Assembly (NCBI GenBank): GCA_002323795.1
Contig: DCPZ01000054.1
Coordinates: 1-20,463 of the forward strand
Source of the DNA: Flavobacteriales bacterium UBA1531
GTDB lineage: Bacteria; Bacteroidota; Bacteroidia; Flavobacteriales_D; Sanyastnellaceae
DNA: 20,463 bases
Reading direction: 5' to 3'
In this document: positions 1-6,886 of the stretch, one piece after another
How the letters are laid out: each line of letters starts with the position of its first letter
How positions within the stretch are numbered: position 1 is the first letter of the stretch
The notes under the pieces: model-generated
Database searches by the model: none
Told to the model about the DNA's origin: nothing
Seen by the model: only the letters and a program-made list of their open reading frames with translations
Program-made: the position numbers and the translations under genes

Positions 1-624
1 GTTCGAAAGGTGCGTCTCATTGACAACTTGGTTACCTCTGCCAATTACAACTTCATTGCCGATTCATTGGGGCTAAGTGATATCGTCACAAGGGCAAACA
101 CGGATTTGTTCAACAAAGTTCGGGTCAACCTCGGCATCGCACATAGCGCTTATGCCAGGGACTCCAGCGGACAGCGCATTGATCAATTCCTTGTCAAGCG
201 TGGGGAGCCAATTTTACGAATGACGCGAGCAAATGCTGCACTCGGAAGTAGTTTTAACGGGGGAAGCAGTGGGCAGTTCCCTTGGAACTTTCGAGCGGAC
301 TACAATTTGGATCTACGTAAGAATTGGAGGCCTGACATACAGCGGGACACGCTGATTTTGACGCAAAGTGCGCGTCTCCGTGGCTCCATCGAAATTACGG
401 AAAAGTGGCGCGTCGATGTCAACACCGGCTATGATCTGGTTCGCAAAGAGTGGACACCAACCCAGCTCGAGATATACTGGGATTTGCATTGCTGGGAGCT
501 ATCGGTCAATTGGGTGCCCATTGGAGTGCGAAAAAGCATTTATCTCCGGCTCAATATCAAAGCATCAATGCTCAAGGACTTGAAAGTGGAGTATCGAAAC
601 AACAACACGGATTTGCTATTTTAA
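1..624 (+). CDS. LptD-like outer-membrane LPS assembly protein, C-terminal part (5' end outside window)
   Basis: The frame is open from base 1 and ends at TAA 622-624, so about 207 C-terminal residues of a larger protein are visible. They show alternating polar/hydrophobic beta-strand character, with repeated aromatic and asparagine/arginine-rich strands as in an outer-membrane beta-barrel. The ending, with WDLHCWELSVNW followed by a PIGVRKS turn and a final S-M-L-K-D-L-K, is a pattern I associate with Bacteroidota proteins annotated as putative LPS assembly protein LptD. LptD family proteins insert lipopolysaccharide into the outer leaflet of the outer membrane. The family call rests on this C-terminus alone; another large barrel protein is possible. 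It converges on the minus-strand ridA pair, with a GC-rich hairpin just after its stop. Confidence 0.7.
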   Translation, partial: VRKVRLIDNLVTSANYNFIADSLGLSDIVTRANTDLFNKVRVNLGIAHSAYARDSSGQRIDQFLVKRGEPILRMTRANAALGSSFNGGSSGQFPWNFRADYNLDLRKNWRPDIQRDTLILTQSARLRGSIEITEKWRVDVNTGYDLVRKEWTPTQLEIYWDLHCWELSVNWVPIGVRKSIYLRLNIKASMLKDLKVEYRNNNTDLLF

Positions 625-639
625 TCTGCCGCTCAAAGG

Positions 640-672
640 GGCTCGCGACAATTCAGAATCATCGCGCGAGCC
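640..672. terminator. GC-rich hairpin between convergent genes, possible bidirectional terminator
   Basis: An 8-bp perfect stem, GGCTCGCG (640-647) and CGCGAGCC (665-672), closes a 17-base loop. It lies 15 bases after the lptD-like stop, and its right arm overlaps the last codons of the minus-strand small membrane ORF. Neither side has a strong T-run, so termination is inferred from stem strength and the convergent layout. Confidence 0.45.
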
Positions 673-823
673 AGCGCACCACCATCACGACCAAGCACAG
701 CACAAACATCACGAGACTGATTTTATTTACCCCGTGCATCATTCGTAAACTGACGTCGGCATCGGGATCTCGATGGAATAAGTTTGCAGGGTTCAGGTAG
801 TAGAAAATTTTCTTAAAAAACAT
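659..823 (-). CDS. Small single-pass membrane protein (54 aa), DUF6728-like
   Basis: An ATG at 823-821 opens a 54-codon frame ending in TGA at 661-659. The product begins MFFKKIFYYLNP, has a middle with VSLRMMHGVNKIS, and ends in one strongly hydrophobic segment (about residues 36-52) followed by W-L-A-R. The short basic/aromatic start, the R-M-M-H-G-x-N-K-I-S stretch and a final transmembrane helix recall short Bacteroidota proteins annotated as DUF6728; I give the family name from memory. A purine-rich stretch (CTGGAAGCC) precedes the start. It lies 18 bases downstream of ridA on the same strand, so the two are probably cotranscribed. Function is unknown; the single helix suggests an inner-membrane peptide. 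Confidence 0.7.
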   Translation of the reverse strand: MFFKKIFYYLNPANLFHRDPDADVSLRMMHGVNKISLVMFVLCLVVMVVRWLAR

Positions 824-841
824 GGCTTCCAGGTTCTGGGT

Positions 842-1225
842 TCAACGTTGTGTGTGGGCAATGACGGAAATTTCGACACGAGCATTTTTTGGAAGTCCAG
901 CTACAAAAACGGCTTCACGTGCCGGAAATGGCTGGGGCATGATGCTTTTATATGTTACGTCCATCCCCGCATAATCCTCTGTGTTGATGAGGAAAACACT
1001 TGCTTTAACCACATGCCGGAAGTCCAGTTCTGCGGCTTCAAGAATGCGCTGCACATTGCGCAGGCTTTGTTCTGTCGCTGCTTCGATGGAATTCGAGATT
1101 AACTTGTTGGACTTCGGATCCAGTGGGATTTGTCCGCTGACAAATACTAAATCTCCAGCGGTTATGGCTTGGCTGTACGAAGCAACCGGTGCTGCGGCGT
1201 CGGATGAAGAAATGGTTTTGGACAT
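842..1225 (-). CDS. ridA: RidA family reactive enamine/imine deaminase
   Basis: This 127-residue protein has the full RidA/YjgF/UK114 length. RidA hydrolyses reactive 2-aminoacrylate-type enamines and imines released by PLP enzymes such as threonine dehydratase, protecting other PLP enzymes in the cytosol; active members are trimers. Family landmarks are the GQIPLDP segment (31-37), a central N-V-Q-R-I-L-E helix (57-63), the FPAREAVFVAGLP block (100-112) carrying the substrate-binding arginine (R103), and VEISVIA near the end with E118. The arginine marks it as a probable active deaminase rather than a diverged Rid protein. The ATG at 1225-1223 gives the normal family N-terminus. It is divergent from pabA/trpG and is followed on its own strand by a small membrane ORF. 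Confidence 0.93.
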   Translation of the reverse strand: MSKTISSSDAAAPVASYSQAITAGDLVFVSGQIPLDPKSNKLISNSIEAATEQSLRNVQRILEAAELDFRHVVKASVFLINTEDYAGMDVTYKSIMPQPFPAREAVFVAGLPKNARVEISVIAHTQR

Positions 1226-1226
1226 G

Positions 1227-1258
1227 TTGCGAAGCTAAGAACGGATTTCTCACCTTTG
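1227..1258 (+). promoter_or_regulatory. Candidate Bacteroidota-type promoter for the amidotransferase gene
   Basis: CACCTTTG at 1251-1258 matches the TAnnTTTG -7 element at all but the first defined base. A TTG at 1227-1229 lies 21 bases upstream, where a -33 element is expected. The start codon follows 17 bases later. The match is imperfect and the call tentative. Confidence 0.3.
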
Positions 1259-1275
1259 CACAACGAAGTACATCA

Positions 1276-1917
1276 ATGCGCATTCTGCTGGTAGATAATT
1301 ACGATTCCTTCACCTGGAACATTGAACACATGTTGGTTAGCCAAGGTGATGTTGAGGTGAAGGTGATGCGCAACGATGTCATTAACCCTGCGGGAATCGT
1401 GCAGTTTGATGGCATTGTGCTATCGCCAGGTCCGGGTCTGCCGGATGAAGCAGGGCAGTTGATGCGGATCATTCCAATCGCTGCAGCCCACCAAGTTCCC
1501 ATGCTCGGCGTCTGCCTAGGTATGCAGGCGATTGTGGAGCATTTCGGAGGAACATTGGTCAATATGGAACGTGTGTTGCATGGCCAAACGTCTCAATTGA
1601 CTTCGGTCGCCGCTACGCGACTGTTCGAGGGACTTCAAGCACCACTTACGGTAGGGCATTATCACAGTTGGATTTTGGAAGAAAGTAACCTTCCACCCAA
1701 TCTTGAATTGACCGCTCGGAATGAAGATGGCTTGCCAATGGCCATTGCCCACCCGCAGTTGCCCATCGAAGCCGTTCAGTTTCATCCTGAGTCTGTGCTG
1801 ACTCCTCAAGGTTCAACGATGTTCCGCAATTGGCTTCGTTTGGTGTCTGCGCATCGGGTCAATCATCCTGCCGACACGTCCAATGTACCGGTCTGGTTGG
1901 ATCAGGAAGAGTCTTGA
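1276..1917 (+). CDS. Class I glutamine amidotransferase, anthranilate/aminodeoxychorismate synthase component II (TrpG/PabA type)
   Basis: The 213-residue protein starts at ATG 1276, chosen because MRILLVDNYDSFTWN is the conserved family N-terminus; the open frame extends upstream to 1189 but that part resembles nothing. It hydrolyses glutamine and channels ammonia to a chorismate-using partner (TrpE or PabB) for tryptophan or folate synthesis. The catalytic triad is visible: C80 in GVCLGMQ, and H170 and E172 in FHPES. LSPGPGLPDE (49-58) forms the oxyanion region and HGQTS lies at 102-106. TrpG and PabA cannot be told apart from this subunit alone, and no trpE/pabB lies in the window, so one subunit may serve both pathways. 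The last 20 or so residues extend past the usual family end. Expression is probably independent, with its own promoter and a terminator at 1923-1958. Confidence 0.92.
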   Translation: MRILLVDNYDSFTWNIEHMLVSQGDVEVKVMRNDVINPAGIVQFDGIVLSPGPGLPDEAGQLMRIIPIAAAHQVPMLGVCLGMQAIVEHFGGTLVNMERVLHGQTSQLTSVAATRLFEGLQAPLTVGHYHSWILEESNLPPNLELTARNEDGLPMAIAHPQLPIEAVQFHPESVLTPQGSTMFRNWLRLVSAHRVNHPADTSNVPVWLDQEES

Positions 1918-1922
1918 ATGAA

Positions 1923-1958
1923 GAAGCTCCACCCTAGCGTTGGCTAAAGCGGAGCTTC
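1923..1958. terminator. Bidirectional hairpin terminator between convergent genes
   Basis: The outer stem GAAGCTCC (1923-1930) / GGAGCTTC (1951-1958) is perfect. A second inner stem TAGC (1935-1938) / GCTA (1943-1946) closes a GTTG tetraloop, with a symmetric 4-base internal loop between the stems. It lies 5 bases after the amidotransferase stop and 21 bases before the 3' end of the minus-strand lipoprotein gene. No long T-run follows, but the position and stem length fit termination in both directions. Confidence 0.6.
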
Positions 1959-1979
1959 AAACATTGTGAATTGCAGCGA

Positions 1980-2561
1980 TTATTGCTCGCGATAGTTTGA
2001 CATTACCTCTTCAAAAGTGTCTTTGAAGGTGTCGTAGTTGTACTCAGCGCGTATGCGCTCGTCTTGCTTTAAACCGTCGACATAAGCATTGGCCAATTCA
2101 CCGCCACTCAATTCAATGGCGAGATAGGCGATGTACTTTTTCTCCTCAGTCATTGTCAATTCCTGGCAAATGGTGATGGCTCCGGTCAGCTTCTTGTTCA
2201 CGATTGTGCGGGATAATTCGTTGAATTTGCTTGTGGCTTCTTCCTTCGTTCCGAAACCGAGTTGTGTGGCTTGGTTTTCGGCCACGATTTCTACAGTGGC
2301 TTCAACAGCTCTCGCCAGAGTGGCTTCGGCATTTTGCCGGGCAATCTTCTTGGCGATTTCACGCTGTGGGCTCGTGCCTGTTGCAGAGGCTCTGAAATAT
2401 TCACCATTGGTCAAGAACTCAGGTCCTGAACAATATTCAACAATGCGAACCTCTCCCCGCGTTTGTGGCGTAGATGAGGTGTCTTTTCCGCTTTTACAGC
2501 CAGCAAATAACAGAGCTGCGGTCGCTCCCAAGAGCGCAAAGGTGTGTAGGTTTTTTTTCAT
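1980..2561 (-). CDS. Small LPP20-like lipoprotein
   Basis: The 193-residue protein starts at ATG 2561, where MKKNLH opens a classical lipoprotein signal peptide with lipobox L-F-A-G-C (C22); the frame extends upstream but the extra residues would precede the signal. The mature part has a K-S-G-K linker, then a region (about 55-95) where a strand is followed by a long alanine/glutamate-rich helix, as in LPP20/FlgO-type domains: A-x-x-x-A-R-Q-N-A-E-A-T-L-A-R-A. A second half with K-K-Y-I-A-Y-L-A-I-E-L (about 158-168) completes the alpha/beta fold. The lipid anchor implies an envelope location. It follows, 94 bases downstream, two larger lipoprotein genes of related domain type, and probably works with them. 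Exact function is unknown. Confidence 0.8.
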   Translation of the reverse strand: MKKNLHTFALLGATAALLFAGCKSGKDTSSTPQTRGEVRIVEYCSGPEFLTNGEYFRASATGTSPQREIAKKIARQNAEATLARAVEATVEIVAENQATQLGFGTKEEATSKFNELSRTIVNKKLTGAITICQELTMTEEKKYIAYLAIELSGGELANAYVDGLKQDERIRAEYNYDTFKDTFEEVMSNYREQ

Positions 2562-2613
2562 TTGAGTGTTGTTTCTTATGTTGGATTGCAAGATGATGAA
2601 TTCAATAAACATG

Positions 2614-2627
2614 CCAAAATATTTTGG
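2614..2627. repeat. Perfect 14-bp palindrome CCAAAATATTTTGG
   Basis: A perfect, centre-symmetric palindrome lies in the 94-base gap between two lipoprotein genes, 53 bases upstream of the ATG of the small one (minus strand). With no spacer it would make a poor hairpin, so an operator for a dimeric DNA-binding protein is more plausible than a terminator. Only one copy was noticed. Confidence 0.5.
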
Positions 2628-2655
2628 GCTGGTTGCGAACGAAGAGTCTTAACGC

Positions 2656-4050
2656 TCATTCGTACAAGGCATTGATCAACTGTCTTAAAAATTTACCTTT
2701 GATTTCCAACGCAGCTTTTTCATAGGCGTTTGCATGAGCGGTGTTGAGATCGAGTTGAATGCCTTTGATGTCGTTCAAATTCTGTTGCACGATTGGAGCT
2801 CCACGGGTTGTCTTTATGACAACAGATGCGTTCAGGAATGCCGTGAAAAATCCCGAACCGGATCCCCCGTCTCGGGTGTCTGCTTCCAGAGTCAATATGA
2901 GGTCGGCATCATTTTTTCTTTCCACCCATGTCACGCCTTGATTGCTCAATCCTTCAGCTATTGCGTTTCGTAACAATTGTTTGTCTCGTTTTTCACCTCG
3001 CACTTTTTCATTCGTACTGAAATAAATGGTCGGGGGACTGAGCTCAATTGGGACGGATAAAGAAGAAACAGGCAGATGGTTCAGGAACTTGCGAGCAGGG
3101 GATTGTGCAATGCGCGGTGCGAGGTCATCCAAGTTCAATAAGATGTTCAATTCAGAGCGGCGAGTTCCAGGCTCGAATTGACTCAGCTCTATGATCACTT
3201 CACCAACTGGATTTGTCTGGCCTTCATCCCTTTTGGGAAGTGTTCCTCGCTTGTAACTCCAAACGACTGGGATTTTATTCAGTGGCTGGTCGTTAAGAAT
3301 AGCCCGGCATTTCAAAACTCCTCGGTAGCGGTCTGCAAAAGAGAGGACGACTTCGCTTCTTTCTGCTTCGAGGTGGATGTCACTCACCAATCGTGAAATG
3401 CTATCCAATGCGACTCGATCCAAGGCAATTTCTCCGCTGGGTCCCTGCCAAGCATTGATTTCTCCCCAGTGCGTTTCCAAATCTTCGAGGCATCGGAGGT
3501 AGCCATCAATCGCCATGCCTACGTTTCCTTGCTTATAGGCCGCAATCGCTGACTCATAATGAGCACCGGCAATTTCCATATCAGCGGCTTTTCGCTCTGC
3601 GAGAATCTTTTGATACGTGGCTTTGTTCAGACGGTAATATGCCCAGATTTCTGTTTCGTTTTCATAACGTCCCATCAGTTCATAGCCTTCCAGTTCTTCA
3701 GTGGCCACACTTTTGATATTCTCGGAGAAGTTTTGTCCCGCAACTCCCTGAAACTGTGTCGTGTGTAAGATCGACGTAGTCTCAATTGTTACGCGAATTT
3801 GACCAGCGAGTTCCGCGAGTGCTCGCTTTTGTGCCGTGCCAAAGGCATCGGCAGCGAATTGATTTTTGCTAGCACTGGCGATGCCGATGTAATCGCTACT
3901 GATTCGGGGACGCTCGTTGACCCAAGTGGGGGCTTCTCCCCACTGATTTGAACCAGCACATCCATTCAAGATGAGCACCAAAAGACCGATTCCGATCCAT
4001 GTTTTCCCGCAGCGTTGGTCACGGCTCAATGGTTTTAGGTGGCGCATCAT
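2656..4050 (-). CDS. LPP20-domain lipoprotein (464 aa)
   Basis: A signal peptide with lipobox I-L-N-G-C (C31) is followed by P-x-W-V and then DYIGIASASKNQ and an alanine-rich helix (about 50-85), the arrangement of LPP20-type lipoprotein domains. A helical stretch (about 145-200) with A-A-Y-K-Q-G-N resembles a TPR-like pair. The C-terminal part (about 350-460) has alternating strands and helices (DADLILTLEADT, then a glycine-serine hinge and SVVIKTTRG), consistent with a second small alpha/beta domain. The start ATG at 4050 overlaps the TGA of the upstream lipoprotein gene as ATGA, implying translational coupling; an ATG one codon later is also possible. The shared operon suggests the lipoproteins form one envelope complex. 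Reaction and partners are unknown. Confidence 0.85.
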   Translation of the reverse strand: MMRHLKPLSRDQRCGKTWIGIGLLVLILNGCAGSNQWGEAPTWVNERPRISSDYIGIASASKNQFAADAFGTAQKRALAELAGQIRVTIETTSILHTTQFQGVAGQNFSENIKSVATEELEGYELMGRYENETEIWAYYRLNKATYQKILAERKAADMEIAGAHYESAIAAYKQGNVGMAIDGYLRCLEDLETHWGEINAWQGPSGEIALDRVALDSISRLVSDIHLEAERSEVVLSFADRYRGVLKCRAILNDQPLNKIPVVWSYKRGTLPKRDEGQTNPVGEVIIELSQFEPGTRRSELNILLNLDDLAPRIAQSPARKFLNHLPVSSLSVPIELSPPTIYFSTNEKVRGEKRDKQLLRNAIAEGLSNQGVTWVERKNDADLILTLEADTRDGGSGSGFFTAFLNASVVIKTTRGAPIVQQNLNDIKGIQLDLNTAHANAYEKAALEIKGKFLRQLINALYE

Positions 4051-5441
4051 TGGACCAGCCGCTTCGCTTCAGACTCAACCCTTGACCGCATGACGCTCGC
4101 AATTTCTTGGACTGTCGCATCAAGCATCGTTGTCTCAGATGTTAGGCTGGAATTGGACACGAGCTGATCCATCAGATCTCGTCGGCCCAATCGCCACATG
4201 CTTCCGTTGCTGCGAGCTGGGTATATGTTTTTGTGGTCCCCCCCGTAACGCGCGTATTCATTGGATGAACTTCTCTCTCGTTTAATAATCTCTGACATTT
4301 CAGTTTTTCCTGTTTCGAGTGAAATCAGGGCAAGTTGGACCGTCACTTTCACGGATCGAGATTGTCTGTATTTCTGATACTTTACATTGCGGTATTTGGT
4401 CTCATAAACTTTTTTGCCGTCCTCATTGACCTTAGCCACTTTGTAGCCTTCGAATCCAAGCATATCCAATCGTTGCAGCGCGGATGTCGTTACATCGCAT
4501 GAAACGACCGTTGCTTTGAGAAGGGCTTTCGCACCCATCAGTCCGCCAACTTCAACGGCTGAGTTCCCATCAATGACTCCGCTCAGCGACATTTGCTGCT
4601 CCTTCAAGATGAGGTCCTGATTCTCCCGATCAACCAAATGTAAAAAAGGGTCTTGGCTGTTACCCAATGCCTGTTCTACGAATGATTTGAGTTTATTTTC
4701 CATTCCTGTGCGGCTCGATCCGTTTTCAAAATTTACGAGCGCAATGCCAAATTGCCCCTTTTCTAGGCACTCATCGCGTAGCATTTTGGCGTCTTTGAAA
4801 TTGGCATCGCGCGATACACAAGCGTTGAAATCAGCATATGCAGAACGCCAGTGTTCCGCTTCAGTGGCAACCAATCCATTCCGGTAAAGGGGCTCGCAGA
4901 AGGCCACATCGGCTAGTGAACGCGCATCTTTGTAATCCGCATTTAGGCGTAGCACTTCATCAAAGTCTTGGAGCGACTCCCTGAACTCCTCCGCTTCAAG
5001 GTGCGTTAAGGCATCTTCATACACTTCTTCAAGGTGATCGTTCTTGACGCGATTGTAAGCCGCTTCGGTGTCACTCAGTATAAGTAGGCCGATTCCAAGT
5101 CGCTCCACTTTTGCTTGGTACGCTTTTGCGGTTTCATAAGACGAAACTGCTGATGCTCTATTCCCGGCGAGTCTTTCTTGGTCAAACCGAGCGAGGTGTT
5201 CATTGAGTACCCACTGACCAGCGCGCTGCATACCTGCGAGGCCTTCAGTGTTGTAAGGGTCTCTGGAAACCGCCGTAAAATAGAAATTCGCAGCCTGCCG
5301 CATCATGCCAGCCTCCTCCATTTTCAGGCCACGTTTGACAAATGCTTTCGAGCCTGAACAGCCCGTGAAGTTGACTAAAGCGCTCAGCGCAAGGGCGAAG
5401 ATCCAGAAGCGACAATAATGGGTTCTGTGATGAAGTTCCAT
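4047..5441 (-). CDS. TPR-containing lipoprotein with a CsgG-like domain (464 aa)
   Basis: The start ATG at 5441 opens a signal peptide with lipobox N-F-T-G-C (C28). Residues about 35-230 are helical and TPR-like, with repeated A-x-x-x-Y/F-x-x-A patterns (RQAANFYFTAVSRDPYN, then RESLQDFDEVLRLNADYKDA, then a third similar unit). From about 231 the text changes to an alpha/beta domain with DRENQDLILKEQQMSLSG (271-288) and AVEVGGLMGAKALLKATVV (295-313), close to the CsgG/curli-assembly pattern of D-R-x-x-L plus x-G-x-L-x-G-A. CsgG proteins form or attach to outer-membrane secretion pores, but many CsgG-fold lipoproteins, such as FlgO-like ones, do not. First gene of the three-lipoprotein unit, divergent from the saccharopine-dehydrogenase-family gene. 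Confidence 0.85.
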   Translation of the reverse strand: MELHHRTHYCRFWIFALALSALVNFTGCSGSKAFVKRGLKMEEAGMMRQAANFYFTAVSRDPYNTEGLAGMQRAGQWVLNEHLARFDQERLAGNRASAVSSYETAKAYQAKVERLGIGLLILSDTEAAYNRVKNDHLEEVYEDALTHLEAEEFRESLQDFDEVLRLNADYKDARSLADVAFCEPLYRNGLVATEAEHWRSAYADFNACVSRDANFKDAKMLRDECLEKGQFGIALVNFENGSSRTGMENKLKSFVEQALGNSQDPFLHLVDRENQDLILKEQQMSLSGVIDGNSAVEVGGLMGAKALLKATVVSCDVTTSALQRLDMLGFEGYKVAKVNEDGKKVYETKYRNVKYQKYRQSRSVKVTVQLALISLETGKTEMSEIIKRERSSSNEYARYGGDHKNIYPARSNGSMWRLGRRDLMDQLVSNSSLTSETTMLDATVQEIASVMRSRVESEAKRLVQ

Positions 5442-5518
5442 TGAAAAATTTCAGTGGCCAAGTTAGTACGAATACGCCATCGCTGAAGCGAATTTCATGC
5501 CAAGCTTTAATCCTGAAT

Positions 5519-5526
5519 TATCTTTG
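5519..5526 (+). promoter_or_regulatory. Bacteroidota -7 promoter element (TATCTTTG)
   Basis: TATCTTTG is an exact match to the TAnnTTTG consensus used by the Bacteroidota primary sigma factor. TTTC at 5493-5496 is a near match to the -33 TTTG, 22 bases upstream. It lies 16-25 bases before the two candidate start codons of the downstream gene, so the leader would be very short. Its position also argues against translation starting further upstream, at the TTG at 5441. Confidence 0.5.
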
Positions 5527-5551
5527 GTGCAAACCAAATGCAATGGAGTCT

Positions 5552-6886
5552 ATGAAAAAGGTGTTGGTCTTGGGGGCAGGTCGTTCGAGTTCTTCGCTCA
5601 TACAGGAATTACTCAATCGATCGGAATCCAATGGCTGGCGGGTTGCGGTAGGTGACATGGATTTGGCATTGGCTCAGCAAAAATGTGCCCAACATCCGGC
5701 ATCGGAAGCTTTTGAAATTGACCCAACGGACAACACCTCACGCGATGCCAGGATCGCTGCTTCTGACCTAGTGATTTCGATGGTTCCGGCTTTTCTGCAT
5801 CCGCAGATTGCATCTGTTGCCATCGAAGCTGGCGTGCCCGTGATCACTCCGAGCTATGTTAGTCCTGAGATGGAGGCTCTCCACAGTCGGGCCGTTGAAA
5901 AGGGAGTGTTGGTACTGAATGAGATTGGCTTGGATCCTGGGATCGACCATTTAAGCGCAAAGCAAGTGCTCGATCGCATTGAATTGGAAGGAGGAAAAAT
6001 GCTGGAGTTCGAATCGTATTGCGGTGGTTTAATTGCCCCCGATTCAGACAACAATCCATGGCATTATAAATTCAGCTGGAATCCGCGCAACGTAGTGCTT
6101 GCAGCTCAATCGGGACCGGCTACTTTTTTGGCAGGTGGTGCTGACCGATTGGTTCCGCCACATCGCGTTTTTCAAAACGCCCGAACGATCGAGGTCGACG
6201 GAACATCGTTTGAGGGATACCCCAATCGCGATTCCATTGCTTACGTGGATAAATACGGTTTGGCTGGAATCGAAACTCTCGTTCGTGGCACGCTTCGTGG
6301 CGAAGGATTTTGCGCTGGTTGGGATGCACTTGTTCAGTTGGGCTGTGTTCGAGACGATGTGAACATGACATGGTCAAAAGGTTGTTCTTGGGCGGATTGG
6401 TTGTGTTCATTTGTGCCCGCCCAATGGGCGGAAGCAGGCTTGGAGTCTGCGGTGCGGCGAGTGACCAATTGTTCGGACGAATCGATGGCTCGTCTTCATT
6501 GGCTCGGGTTGTTTGATGCGCAAACAGGCCCGCGAACGACGTCAGGGACACCCGCCCAAATCATACAGGAATTGCTGGAGATCAAGTGGGAATTGAAGGC
6601 AGAAGATCGCGATATGATTGTGATGTGGCACCGTTTTTTGTACGAGATCAATGGCGAGCGACATGAGGTTACGAGTTCCCTTCGATTGGAAGGCCGTGAT
6701 GCGGTCTACACGGGCATGTCTGATACCGTGGGTTGGCCGATGGCCATAGCGGCAGAAGCTATGCTGAACGGTCAGTTCAAGCAAACGGGCGTGGAAGTGC
6801 CATTGCACCGTGACTATTATGATGTAATTCTGCCAGAATTAAAGCGCATGGGAGTTGAATTTCAAGAGACGCACTGCAAATGTTGA
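5552..6886 (+). CDS. Saccharopine dehydrogenase family oxidoreductase (glutamate-forming, LYS9-like)
   Basis: The 444-residue protein begins MKKVLVLGAGRSSSS, a Rossmann nucleotide-binding loop, which fixes the start at 5552; an ATG three codons earlier (5543) is equally in frame. GDMDL (34-38) ends the second strand. NEIGLDPGIDHLSA (123-136) and ESYCGGL followed by NPWHYKFSWNPRN (168-180) are signatures of saccharopine reductase/LYS9-type enzymes, which interconvert saccharopine and glutamate plus aminoadipate semialdehyde. Bacteroidota normally make lysine by the diaminopimelate route, so this copy may act in lysine breakdown or on another amino-acid conjugate; the substrate is inference. 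No LYS1-type or aminoadipate-semialdehyde gene is nearby. Its TGA overlaps the start of the next ORF by 7 bases. Confidence 0.88.
   Translation: MKKVLVLGAGRSSSSLIQELLNRSESNGWRVAVGDMDLALAQQKCAQHPASEAFEIDPTDNTSRDARIAASDLVISMVPAFLHPQIASVAIEAGVPVITPSYVSPEMEALHSRAVEKGVLVLNEIGLDPGIDHLSAKQVLDRIELEGGKMLEFESYCGGLIAPDSDNNPWHYKFSWNPRNVVLAAQSGPATFLAGGADRLVPPHRVFQNARTIEVDGTSFEGYPNRDSIAYVDKYGLAGIETLVRGTLRGEGFCAGWDALVQLGCVRDDVNMTWSKGCSWADWLCSFVPAQWAEAGLESAVRRVTNCSDESMARLHWLGLFDAQTGPRTTSGTPAQIIQELLEIKWELKAEDRDMIVMWHRFLYEINGERHEVTSSLRLEGRDAVYTGMSDTVGWPMAIAAEAMLNGQFKQTGVEVPLHRDYYDVILPELKRMGVEFQETHCKC

Noticed and set aside
450..800. 116-codon plus-strand frame across the lptD-like 3' end
   Set aside because: It shadows two better genes in other frames, has a composition unlike a real protein and crosses the hairpin at 640-672.
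5441..5551. N-terminal extension of the saccharopine-dehydrogenase-family gene from a TTG at 5441
   Set aside because: The extra residues resemble nothing, precede the Rossmann motif by over 40 residues, overlap the divergent lipoprotein start and would include the promoter element at 5519-5526.
6120..6551. 143-codon minus-strand frame inside the saccharopine-dehydrogenase-family gene
   Set aside because: It is fully antisense to a gene with clear family motifs, and its product shows no recognisable features.
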